From the NCBI RefSeq assembly GCF_014649115.1, contig NZ_BMSK01000002.1, forward strand, positions 1 through 64,000: 64,000 nucleotides of DNA, written 5' to 3'. A program made the translations under genes and the position numbers. The notes under the pieces are model-generated. The model had not been told where the DNA came from, searched no databases, and saw only the letters and a list, made by a program, of their open reading frames with translations. Below, in pieces: positions 42,387 to 50,387 of the stretch (positions within the stretch are counted from its first letter, which is position 1; the number at the start of each line of letters is the position of its first letter). The DNA is from Streptomyces eurythermus (lineage in GTDB: Bacteria; Actinomycetota; Actinomycetes; Streptomycetales; Streptomycetaceae).

Positions 42387-43982
42387 TCAGCGGCCGCCGG
42401 CCGCCTTGAGGATTCTGAGCGCTCCGGTCAGCAGGGTGGCCCAGGTTTCGGGGCTGATGCCCGACGGTGGGTAGAAGCCCCGGACGCGCTGGTGGGCCAC
42501 GGTCTGGGGTTCGGTGTACTTGAGGATGCCGTCCGCGCCGTGGCGGCGGCCGAGTCCCGAGTCGCCCATGCCGCCCATGGGGGCGTCGACGCTGCCCCAT
42601 GCGGCGGCGAAGGCATCGTTGACGTTCACGGTGCCGGCGCGCACCCGGGCGGCGACGGCCCGGCCCCGGGCCCCGTCACGGCTCCAGACACTGCCGTTGA
42701 GGCCGTAGGCGGTCGCGTTGGCCAGGCTGACGGCCTCGTCGACGTCGCGGTAGGTGTAGACGGAGACGACGGGTCCGAAGGTCTCGTGGTCGTACAGGGT
42801 CATGTCGGGGGTGACGCCGGTGAGGATGGTCGGCTCGTAGAACAGCGGTCCGAGGTCGGGCCGGGCCTTGCCGCCGGCGAGGACGGTGGCGCCCTTGGCG
42901 ACGGCGTCGTCGACGTGTGCGGTGACGGTCTTCAGCTGGGACGGGGTGGTGAGGCTGCCGACATCGACGCTGTAGTCGTACGCGGCGCCGATCTTGAGCT
43001 TCTTGGTGCGGGCGACGAACGCGGCGACGAACTCGTCACGGACGGACTCGGCCACGTACAGGCGCTCGACGGAGACACACAGCTGCCCGGCGGAGGGGAA
43101 GCAGGCGGCGACGGCGCCGTCGGCGGCCTTCCCGATGTCGGCGTCGTCGAGGACGATCATGGGGTTCTTGCCGCCGAGTTCGAGGGAGGCACCGATCAGG
43201 CGCTCGCCGGCGTCGCTCGCGATCCGCCGTCCGGTGGCGGTGGAGCCCGTGAACATCATGAAGTCGGCGTTGTCCATCAGCGCGCCGCCGAGGGAAGCGC
43301 CGCTGCCGATCACCATCTGCCACACGTCCTCGGGAAGGCCGGCCTCGTACATGAGGTCCATCGACCACAGCGCGGTCAGAGCGGTCTGGGTGTCCGGCTT
43401 CTGCACGACGGCGTTGCCGGCCATGAGGGCGGCGATGGTGTCGCTCGCGGCCATGCTCAGCGGGTAGTTCCACGGCGAGATGACGGTGACCACGCCCTTG
43501 GGGTGGCGCAACTCGGTGGTGTGGGTGAGCAGCGGGATCGCACCGCGGCGCCGCTTCGGACCGAGGTACTTGGCGGCGTTGCGGGCGTAGTAGCGCGAGA
43601 CGACGCCGATGTCGACCACTTCGAGGAACGCGTCGCGGCGGGTCTTGCCGTTCTCGGCCTGCATCAGATCCAGCGCCTGGTCCCGCCGGGCCAGGACCAG
43701 GTCGTGGTACCGCAGCAGAACCCTCTTGCGCTCCGCCACCGGCGTGGCGGCCCAGGCCCTCTGCGCCGTCCGGGCGCGGGCGAACGCGGCCTCGACGTCG
43801 TCGGGGGTGGAGACCGGCACGTCGGCCAGGGGAGCGCCGGTGTAGGGCGCGGTGGTGGTGACCCGTGCGGCGTTCGGCGCGGCCGACACCCGAGTGGTCA
43901 GCCGCTGGAGGAAGGACGGGGTGAGGGATGCGGGAAGAGCCGGACCGCGGGCGGTCGTCGGGCCGGCGGATACGGTGGTCAT
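42387..43982 (-). CDS. Succinate-semialdehyde dehydrogenase (NADP+) family protein
   Basis: A 531-residue aldehyde dehydrogenase. Visible are VVTVISPWNYPLSMAASDTI, FTGSTATGRRIA (cofactor turn), general base Glu268 in GASLELGGKNPMIVLDDADI, and catalytic Cys302 in SAGQLCVSVERLYV. These features and the length fit GabD2-type succinate-semialdehyde dehydrogenases. The start at 43982 has AAGGAG upstream. It lies 14 nt after the acetoacetate-decarboxylase-like gene and probably shares its transcript, ending a three-gene minus-strand unit from 46360. Confidence 0.9.
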   Translation of the reverse strand: MTTVSAGPTTARGPALPASLTPSFLQRLTTRVSAAPNAARVTTTAPYTGAPLADVPVSTPDDVEAAFARARTAQRAWAATPVAERKRVLLRYHDLVLARRDQALDLMQAENGKTRRDAFLEVVDIGVVSRYYARNAAKYLGPKRRRGAIPLLTHTTELRHPKGVVTVISPWNYPLSMAASDTIAALMAGNAVVQKPDTQTALTALWSMDLMYEAGLPEDVWQMVIGSGASLGGALMDNADFMMFTGSTATGRRIASDAGERLIGASLELGGKNPMIVLDDADIGKAADGAVAACFPSAGQLCVSVERLYVAESVRDEFVAAFVARTKKLKIGAAYDYSVDVGSLTTPSQLKTVTAHVDDAVAKGATVLAGGKARPDLGPLFYEPTILTGVTPDMTLYDHETFGPVVSVYTYRDVDEAVSLANATAYGLNGSVWSRDGARGRAVAARVRAGTVNVNDAFAAAWGSVDAPMGGMGDSGLGRRHGADGILKYTEPQTVAHQRVRGFYPPSGISPETWATLLTGALRILKAAGGR

Positions 43983-43996
43983 GGCGGGCTCCTTGG

Positions 43997-44917
43997 TTAC
44001 TTGCCGCGGCTGAGGACCGAGGCGGGGACCGGCATGTGCAGGGCGGCCTGACCCTCGGTCATGACGTCGAACCGGACGGTCCGCTTCGGCCTGAGCGACC
44101 GCAGGTCGTCCGACATGCGGCCCTCGCCGAGTCGCAGGGTGATGCCGCTGCTGCCGCGCGTCGTGCCGGCGCTCAGGACGTTGGTCTGGTTCAGGGTGGA
44201 GTGCCACGCGCCGTCGATCGTCGTGTACGAGGTGAGCGAGCCGACCCGCTCACCGCTCGCATAGCTCCTCTGGGCGGGGGTGTTCGCCAGCAGCGACAGA
44301 TCGACTCCGCCGGCATCGTTGGTCACGCGTGCGGTCGTCCGGTGATGGTCGATGCCGACGTCCATGCCGGTGACCCACTTGGGGAAGCCGTAGCCGTCGT
44401 GCCCGCGGACCTGCGCGATCTCCGAACTGACCGGCAGTGACAGGACATAGGAGTGGAGGTGCTCGTTCTTCAGGCCGGAGACGAGGTCGAAGAAGCCCAG
44501 CCTGCCGTGCCGCGCGGGCTTGACCGCGATACCGACGGCCGCTTCGGTGTAGAAGTCGATGTCGCACACGTCGTAGCGGAAGAACATGACCGAGACCAGG
44601 CCGATGCCGGGCACGATTTCCAGCGGCGAGAGCTCCTCGGGCAGCCGCGCGCGAATCGCCCGGGACGGTGCGAGCATCGTGAGCCGGGCGGTCGCGATGG
44701 CGTAGTAGAAGTTCGGGGTGAGGGTGGGGCCGATCGGGGAGTCGACCTGGACCTTGGGGAGCCTCCGGAAGAAGTCCACGCCGCTGACGCGCGGGTCGCG
44801 GGCGATCGCGTCGAGGTCCGGGGCCATGCGGTAGCGGTCGTACAGGCCGCCCTTGGGAACGGTGACCTTGCGGCCTGCGAGGTCCACCGTGACGGTGTCG
44901 TTCTGAGCGGAAGACAT
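43997..44917 (-). CDS. Acetoacetate decarboxylase-family protein
   Basis: A 306-residue protein of the acetoacetate decarboxylase superfamily: RYRMAPDLDAIARDPRVSGV, LPEELSPLEIVPGIGLVSVM and EIAQVRGHDGYGFPKWVTGM. In the last, the Lys of FPKW is at the position of the Schiff-base lysine region. Many actinobacterial members have not been shown to decarboxylate acetoacetate, and some act as (hydr)atases or aldolases. The start at 44917 has AAGGA about 10 nt upstream. It sits between an old-yellow-enzyme-like gene and an aldehyde dehydrogenase gene; together they suggest breakdown or detoxification of an enone or keto acid (inference). Confidence 0.82.
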   Translation of the reverse strand: MSSAQNDTVTVDLAGRKVTVPKGGLYDRYRMAPDLDAIARDPRVSGVDFFRRLPKVQVDSPIGPTLTPNFYYAIATARLTMLAPSRAIRARLPEELSPLEIVPGIGLVSVMFFRYDVCDIDFYTEAAVGIAVKPARHGRLGFFDLVSGLKNEHLHSYVLSLPVSSEIAQVRGHDGYGFPKWVTGMDVGIDHHRTTARVTNDAGGVDLSLLANTPAQRSYASGERVGSLTSYTTIDGAWHSTLNQTNVLSAGTTRGSSGITLRLGEGRMSDDLRSLRPKRTVRFDVMTEGQAALHMPVPASVLSRGK

Positions 44918-45115
44918 GGGGGAGTTCCTTACTTTCGTGTGAGCGGAGTACACGTGACCACGGGGTGGTGGGGTGATGTCTGGAGCGTCAACGCTGGGAG
45001 GTACGGGCCTGCGGCGACGCGGTGGGGACCGTACCCGTCGGGCATGCCTCGCTTCGCCGGGTCGTGGCACCGTCCCGTGCGGGTTCTCTCGCCGGCCGGG
45101 GTGACCGGGCGCCGC

Positions 45116-46360
45116 TCAGGCCGCGCTCCGCGGCTGTGACAGCCAGGTGCGGTAGCTCCGCAGGGCCTTGCGCTGCTTGCGCCATTCGGAGATCAGGGCG
45201 ATCGCCGGGTGGGTGCCGGGCCGGGGGCTGCCTCCGCGGGCGAGGCGACGCAGCTGGTAGCGCACCAGGGCCATGCCGGCGGCGGACGCGAGGGCCTTGT
45301 CGGACCAGTTCACCCGCCGCATCTGCCGGTCGGCCTCCCGCTGCTCACGCCAGCGTTCGGGAAGGTCGGGGGTGACGGCGAGGGCGGTGCCCATGCCGAT
45401 GACCGCCACGCCGCTGTCGAGGACCTCCTCCGCGGTCGCGCGCCTGGTGATGCCGCCGGTGAGCATGAGGGGAAGCGGGCTGGTCCCGGCCAAATCCTTG
45501 GCCAGATCCAGGAAGTACGCCTCACGGGCCTGGGTGCGGGCTTCGGCGGGGCGGCCGGTCATCGCGGGGCTCTCGTAGCTGCCGCCGGAGAGTTCGACCA
45601 GGTCGACGCCGAGGGGGTCGAGCATCTCGATGACCTGGCGGGCGTCCCCGGCGTCGAATCCGCCGCGCTGGAAGTCGGCGGAGTTGAGCTTGACCGCCAC
45701 CGCGAACGACGGCGAGACGGCCGCGCGGACGGCGCGGACGATGTCGAGCAGCATGCGGGCGCGGTTCTCCAGGGATCCGCCCCACTGGTCGGTGCGCTTG
45801 TTGACCAGGGGGGAGAGGAACTGTGAGAGCAGGTAGCCGTGCGCGGCGTGGATCTCGACACCGTCGAATCCGGCCTGCTCGGCCCGGCGAGCGGTTACCG
45901 CGTACCGTGCCACGGTCTCTTCGATCTGCTGCGGGGTCATGGCGGTCGGACGGCCGAAGCGGCCGCTGTGCTTGCCCAGGTCGACGGGGATGTCTGTCGG
46001 CCCCCACACCACGCCGGGCATGTCGGAGGCCACCTGGCGACCGGGGTGGTTGATCTGCATCCACATCGCACCGCCACCGGACTTGCCGGCCTTCGCCCAC
46101 TCGACGAACGGTTCCAGGGGGGCGTGCTCGTCGAGCACGACACCGGCGGGGCCGGTCAGTGCCTCGGCGTGGACCATGACATTGCCGGTGATCAGCAGTC
46201 CGGTGCCGCCGGCGGCCCAGCGCCGGTAGAGCGTGAACAGGTCTTCGCCGGGAACCTGGCCGTCGCCGGCCATGTTCTCCTCCATCGCCGCCTTCGCGAT
46301 CCGGTTCTTCAGCGCCTGCCCGGAGCGCAGGGGCAGGGGTGAGAACAGTTCGCTGGTCAT
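45116..46360 (-). CDS. NADH:flavin oxidoreductase (old yellow enzyme family)
   Basis: A 414-residue FMN-dependent TIM-barrel oxidoreductase. It has LRSGQALKNRIAKAAMEENM at the start, MQINHPGRQ (FMN contact) and the substrate-binding pair in GVEIHAAHGYLLSQFLSPLV. SLENRARMLLDIV and LMLTGGITRRATAEEVL (phosphate grip) follow. The C-terminal 70 residues are a basic helical extension. The start at 46360 is taken because the protein begins at the usual point and lies just inside the divergent promoter. It is first of a likely operon with the ADC-like and aldehyde dehydrogenase genes, opposite the quinone-oxidoreductase gene. Confidence 0.9.
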   Translation of the reverse strand: MTSELFSPLPLRSGQALKNRIAKAAMEENMAGDGQVPGEDLFTLYRRWAAGGTGLLITGNVMVHAEALTGPAGVVLDEHAPLEPFVEWAKAGKSGGGAMWMQINHPGRQVASDMPGVVWGPTDIPVDLGKHSGRFGRPTAMTPQQIEETVARYAVTARRAEQAGFDGVEIHAAHGYLLSQFLSPLVNKRTDQWGGSLENRARMLLDIVRAVRAAVSPSFAVAVKLNSADFQRGGFDAGDARQVIEMLDPLGVDLVELSGGSYESPAMTGRPAEARTQAREAYFLDLAKDLAGTSPLPLMLTGGITRRATAEEVLDSGVAVIGMGTALAVTPDLPERWREQREADRQMRRVNWSDKALASAAGMALVRYQLRRLARGGSPRPGTHPAIALISEWRKQRKALRSYRTWLSQPRSAA

Positions 46361-46384
46361 ACGGGTTCCCTCTTCCAACCGTGA

Positions 46385-46509
46385 ATGTTTGCACCACTCA
46401 CATTAGTGCTTCAATGTAATCGGCGTAAACATCCAGGGTGTGTGCTGTGTCACGGGGGCCCGTGCGGCTCGTGTCGAGTCGATGGCTTAATGTGTGCACT
46501 GTAAACATC
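46385..46509. promoter_or_regulatory. Divergent promoter region with three TAAACAT-type repeats
   Basis: ATGTTTGCAC (46385-46394) is the inverse of GTGCAAACAT. GTAAACATC occurs at 46425-46433 and again at 46501-46509. CACT-N6-AGTG (46395-46408) is a further small inverted repeat. The stretch is AT-rich compared with its surroundings and lies between divergent oxidoreductase genes, so a shared repressor or activator is likely. Confidence 0.55.
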
Positions 46510-46576
46510 TTGGCTCGCGAGGCTCTTCCCGAGCCACGCAGAAACCTTTCATCTCAGGTGTGCGAACGGAGTTGTC

Positions 46577-47545
46577 ATGAAAGCCGTATCGATCAGGGAG
46601 CACGGTGGTCCCGAGGTCCTGGAGTGGATCGAGGTCGAGGACCCGACGCCCGCGGCCGGCGAGGTCGTCGTCGACGTGGTGGCCAGTGCGCTGAACCGGG
46701 CGGACGTCATGCAGCGCTGGGGGCTCTACCCGCTGCGGCCCGGCTGGTCGCCGTACCCGGGCCTGGAGGTCTCCGGCCGCATCAGCGCCCTCGGTGAGGC
46801 GGTCAGGGGCTGGCAGGTGGGCGATGAGGTGTGCGCGCTGCTGACGGGTGGTGGCTACGCGCAGAAGGTCGCCGTTCCCGCCGGGCAGCTTCTCACGATC
46901 CCCCAGGGCATCGGTCTGGTGGAGGCGGCGGCCCTTCCCGAGGTCACCGCCAAGGTCTGGTCCAACCTCGTCATGACCGCGGGCCTGAAGGCGGGGGAGA
47001 CCCTCCTGGTCCACGGCGGCGCCGGCGGTGTCGGCACGATGGCGATCCAGATCGCCAAGGCCCTGGGCGCCCGCGTCGTCACCACGGTGGGTGGCCGGGA
47101 GAAGGCCGCCGAGGCGCGGCAACTGGGCGCCGATACGGCGATCGACTACCGCACCGAGGATTTCACCGAGCACGGCCCCTACGACGTGATCCTCGACGTC
47201 GTCGGCGGCGACTACCTGGAGCGCAACGTGCGTTCCCTGGCGGCGGACGGGCGCCTGGTCGTCATCGGCCTGCAGAAGGGGCTGGAGGGCCGGTTGAACC
47301 TCGCGGAGATCGTGTTCAAGCGGGCCTCCGTGTACGGCACCACCCTGCGGACCCGCTCCAAGGAGCACAAGGCCGAGATCGTGGCCGAGGTCCGGAAGAA
47401 CGTGTGGCCCATGATCGAGAACGGCGCCGTGAAGCTGGTCGTCGACCGGACCCTCCCCATGGCCGACGCCGCCGAAGGGCACCGCCTCATGGAAGCCGGC
47501 GGCCACCTCGGCAAGATCCTGCTCGTGAACGACGACAGCGCATGA
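46577..47545 (+). CDS. NADPH:quinone oxidoreductase (zinc-independent MDR family)
   Basis: A 322-residue medium-chain reductase: MKAVSIREHGGPEVLEWIEV, ALNRADVMQRWGLYPLRPGW, the NADPH-binding LLVHGGAGGVGTMAIQIAKA, and the C-terminal MADAAEGHRLMEAGGHLGKI. It lacks the structural-zinc cysteines, as expected of the quinone-reductase (PIG3/QOR) branch. Divergent from the old-yellow-enzyme operon and sharing its promoter region, so it is likely to be co-regulated with it. Confidence 0.9.
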   Translation: MKAVSIREHGGPEVLEWIEVEDPTPAAGEVVVDVVASALNRADVMQRWGLYPLRPGWSPYPGLEVSGRISALGEAVRGWQVGDEVCALLTGGGYAQKVAVPAGQLLTIPQGIGLVEAAALPEVTAKVWSNLVMTAGLKAGETLLVHGGAGGVGTMAIQIAKALGARVVTTVGGREKAAEARQLGADTAIDYRTEDFTEHGPYDVILDVVGGDYLERNVRSLAADGRLVVIGLQKGLEGRLNLAEIVFKRASVYGTTLRTRSKEHKAEIVAEVRKNVWPMIENGAVKLVVDRTLPMADAAEGHRLMEAGGHLGKILLVNDDSA

Positions 47546-47612
47546 CGCCGGGCCGCCGGATGCCGTGGTCTCAGGGACCGGGCACGGCGGCTCCACGGCG
47601 GCTTCCACGGAC

Positions 47613-47636
47613 GCGGACACGCGGACACGCGGACAC
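47613..47636 (+). repeat. Three tandem copies of an 8-bp unit, in a 367-bp gap
   Basis: GCGGACAC occurs three times in a row (47613-47620, 47621-47628, 47629-47636). The surrounding gap 47546-47912 also has a hairpin GGGCAC-CCGC-GTGCCC (47881-47896) just before the esterase Shine-Dalgarno, and otherwise no convincing gene. Confidence 0.6.
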
Positions 47637-47912
47637 GTGAGAGGCGGGCACGTCGCGGACTTCCCGGGCGCCTGTCGAGCGGCGGATACGAACGGTGCGC
47701 ATCCGGTGGCGGAGTCGATCCGCGCCGGAGCGCAGACCTTCCTTTCTCCATCCGGGCGGACTCCTCCCGGGCTTCGTGACCGGGTTGCGACAGGGGGATC
47801 GGCCGCGAACGATGGAGCCAGGCGTGCCCGTCCTCGGGCAGGCGCGCGACAGCCGCGGCCGGTGAGGGCTCGCGCGATCAGGGCACCCGCGTGCCCGTGA
47901 CAAGGAGCGGAC

Positions 47913-48893
47913 ATGACTGACCTTCCTCCTCCGATCACCCCCAGTCTCGAACCGGCCGCGAAGGAACTCTGCGAGGCGACGGACCCGCATCCGCGGATCT
48001 ACGAGGTCCCCCCGGAACAGGGCCGTGACATCCTGCTCGGCCTGCAGAGCGACCTCAGCGTGCCGCGTCCGGATGTCGACGAGGAGTGGGTCGACGTGGA
48101 GGCGGGCGAATGGGGCACGGTCCGCACCCGCATCATCCGGCCCAAGGGATCGTCGGGACCGCTGCCGGTGGTGTTCTACATCCACGGCGCCGGCTGGGTC
48201 TTCGGCGACGACAAGACACACGACCGGCTCTTCCGCGAGCTCACGGTCGGCGCCGGGGCGGCGGGCGTCTTCCCCGTCTACGACCGCGCGCCCGAGGCGA
48301 AGTACCCCACCCAGGTCGAACAGAACTACGCCGTGGGGCAATGGGTCGTGGAGCACGGCGCGGAGCACGGCCTGGACACCTCGCGCATCGCCGTCACCGG
48401 CGAGTCGGTGGGCGGCTGCATGTCGGCGGTGTTCGCGCTGATGAACAAGGAGCGCGGCGGGATCGACCTCAAGGCGCAGGTCCTGCTCTACCCGGTGACC
48501 AACGCCGACTTCGACACCCCGTCCTACCTGCAGTTCGCCGAGGGTTACTACCTCACCCGCGACGGCATGAAGTGGTTCTGGGACCAGTACTCCGAGCCGG
48601 GTCAGCGCACGGAGGTGTACGCCTCCCCGCTCCAGGCCTCCCTGGACCAGCTCAAGGGCCTGCCCACCACGCTGGTCATCACCGACGAGGCCGACGTCCT
48701 GCGCGACGAGGGCGAGCAGTACGCCAACAAGCTGCGCGAGGCGGGCGTGGACGTGACCTCCGTCCGCGTGGCGGGGATGGTCCACGACTTCCTCCTCCTG
48801 GACAGCCTGCGCGACACCCGCGCCGCCAACGTCGCCCGCAAGCTCGCCGTCGACGCTCTGCGCACGGCCCTCCACGACGGCTCCCACACGTAA
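47913..48893 (+). CDS. Alpha/beta-hydrolase esterase (HSL/lipolytic family IV type)
   Basis: A 326-residue hydrolase. The oxyanion-hole motif is HGAGW (residues 91-95; the family usually has HGGGW). The nucleophile Ser165 is in VTGESVGGCM. The acid is in LVITDEADVLRDEG and the catalytic His in RVAGMVHDFLLL. There is no signal peptide, so it is cytoplasmic. AAGGAG lies 7 nt before the ATG. The Gly-to-Ala change in the oxyanion motif may narrow the acyl site. Substrate unknown. Confidence 0.9.
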   Translation: MTDLPPPITPSLEPAAKELCEATDPHPRIYEVPPEQGRDILLGLQSDLSVPRPDVDEEWVDVEAGEWGTVRTRIIRPKGSSGPLPVVFYIHGAGWVFGDDKTHDRLFRELTVGAGAAGVFPVYDRAPEAKYPTQVEQNYAVGQWVVEHGAEHGLDTSRIAVTGESVGGCMSAVFALMNKERGGIDLKAQVLLYPVTNADFDTPSYLQFAEGYYLTRDGMKWFWDQYSEPGQRTEVYASPLQASLDQLKGLPTTLVITDEADVLRDEGEQYANKLREAGVDVTSVRVAGMVHDFLLLDSLRDTRAANVARKLAVDALRTALHDGSHT

Positions 48894-49253
48894 TCCCGGG
48901 CGCCTGCGAGCGCATTTCTGATCCGCCGCCACCGGACGAGCCGGTGCACGGTGGCGTCCCCGGTCTCGAACAGCACGTGCGGTAGCGCACGGCCCGTGTC
49001 CGGGAGCGCGGCCGGCTCCCCCGGGCGGTGTGTGCAACCCCTTTCGTTCGGTTTCGTCGGGCCCGGGGCCGCCCCGGGTGGTGGAGACGCGCGCCGATGA
49101 GGGACGGCGAGGAAACCCCGGGCCTCGCCGCTGCCGCGACGAGCGCCGGTTGACTCGCGTTTGGGCATCCGTTCCCTGAGCGTTCAACCGGCGCCCCCTG
49201 TCAGTGTGGTGTGAGCTTCCTAGGGTCCATGAGGCTGCCGAAAGAAGGGGCTC
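48894..49253. other. Intergenic region without a supported gene
   Basis: In this 360-bp stretch several frames are open on both strands, but none has a good start site with consistent coding bias. A minus-strand patch at about 48900-48990 (ETGDATVHRLVRWRRIRNAL) looks faintly protein-like and may be a gene scrap. The last 50 bp, with TAGGGT about 15 bp before the next gene's leader, probably hold the promoter of the ABC operon. Confidence 0.5.
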
Positions 49254-50387
49254 ATGGACTCACACCTCGCGATACGGGCTCGCGGGATCACCAAGTGTTT
49301 CGGCGAAGTCGTCGCGCTGGACGGCGTCGACCTGGACGTGGCGCGGGGGCGGATCCACGGCCTGGCCGGACCGAACGGCGCCGGCAAGACGACACTGCTC
49401 GGCCTGCTGCTCGGCCTGGCCGTGGCCGACAGCGGCCGTCTGGAGATCCTGGGCACACCGACGGGCCGGGCGTTCGAAGACCCCGGCGGTGTCTCCGGGT
49501 TCGTGGACGCGCCCGGGCTGTACCCCTCGCTCACCGCCCGGCAGAATCTCGCCGCGCTCGCCGCTCTGCGCGGTGACGACCCCCGGTCGGCGGGGATCGA
49601 CGACGCGCTCGAACAGGTCGGGCTCACGGACGTCGCCGACGACCGCACCCGCGGCTTCTCACTGGGCATGCGCCAACGTCTCGGCCTCGCCGCGGCGTTG
49701 CTCGCCAAACCCCGGCTGCTCGTCCTGGACGAACCCGCCAACGGCCTGGACCCGGCCGGAAAGAGGCACGTCCACGGTGTCCTCACCCGGCTCGCGGGGG
49801 AGGGGACCGCCGTGGTGCTGTCGAGCCACCGCATGGACGACCTGGAGGCCCTGTGCTCCGAGGTCACCATCCTCGCGACCGGGCGGGTCGTCTTCTCCGG
49901 ACCGCTGGGCGAACTGGCCGCCGGGAACCGTGAACTCGCCTACCGGCTCATCACCTCCGACCCGGCGCGTGCCCGCCGGCTGGCCGCCGCCGCGCCGGGC
50001 ATCCGCCTGGCCGGCGACACCGCGGGACGCCAGGGCGGTGACGTGCTCGTGGTGCACGCGCTCGTGCCCGCCCTCGACGCCCTGGTGGCCGGCCTCGTCC
50101 ACGCGGGCATCGCGCTGCGCGAACTCGCCCCGTTGGTCTCGCCGTTGGAAGCGGCCTTCCTGGCCCTGACCGAGCCACCGGCGGCCACCGCCACCGGCTC
50201 ACGACAGACCGACGTACGGCAACAGCACACCGACGCGCGACGGCGCCAGCCTGACGTACGACGGCAACAGACCGACGTACGACGCCAGTCCGCCGACACA
50301 GCACGGCAACAGTCCGACGTACGACAGCCGTCCACCGACACGCGACGCCAACGCACCGATGCCCGACAGCAGGAGGCCGGTAAGTGA
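49254..50387 (+). CDS. ABC transporter ATP-binding protein with Arg/Gln/Asp heptad-repeat tail
   Basis: A 377-residue protein. The ATPase domain occupies about 1-225: Walker A GLAGPNGAGKTTLLGLL, signature FSLGMRQRLGLAAALLAKPR, Walker B LLVLDEPANGLDP, H-loop VVLSSHRMDD. A C-terminal regulatory part follows (about 226-315). From residue about 322 to the end comes a tail of seven-residue repeats on the theme R-R/Q-Q-x-T/S-D-V/A/T (for example RRQQTDV and ARQQSDV), encoded by 21-bp DNA repeats. No ABC ATPase I know carries such a tail. The stop overlaps the permease GTG by 4 nt (GTGA). Confidence 0.9.
   Translation: MDSHLAIRARGITKCFGEVVALDGVDLDVARGRIHGLAGPNGAGKTTLLGLLLGLAVADSGRLEILGTPTGRAFEDPGGVSGFVDAPGLYPSLTARQNLAALAALRGDDPRSAGIDDALEQVGLTDVADDRTRGFSLGMRQRLGLAAALLAKPRLLVLDEPANGLDPAGKRHVHGVLTRLAGEGTAVVLSSHRMDDLEALCSEVTILATGRVVFSGPLGELAAGNRELAYRLITSDPARARRLAAAAPGIRLAGDTAGRQGGDVLVVHALVPALDALVAGLVHAGIALRELAPLVSPLEAAFLALTEPPAATATGSRQTDVRQQHTDARRRQPDVRRQQTDVRRQSADTARQQSDVRQPSTDTRRQRTDARQQEAGK
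50217..50363 (+). repeat. Seven 21-bp tandem repeats within the ATPase gene
   Basis: Seven full degenerate 21-bp units run from 50217 to 50363, preceded by a partial unit at 50202-50216. Each ends in a variant of ACCGACGTA and starts CGACGGCAACAG or similar. The unit length is a multiple of three, so unit gain or loss keeps the frame. Confidence 0.75.

Noticed and set aside
48602..49187. Minus-strand frames opposite and downstream of the esterase gene
   Set aside because: No Shine-Dalgarno and mixed coding bias; at most a small gene scrap near 48900-48990.
50202..50376. CRISPR or independent repeat element
   Set aside because: The 21-bp repeats are in frame inside the ATPase gene and encode a protein tail.
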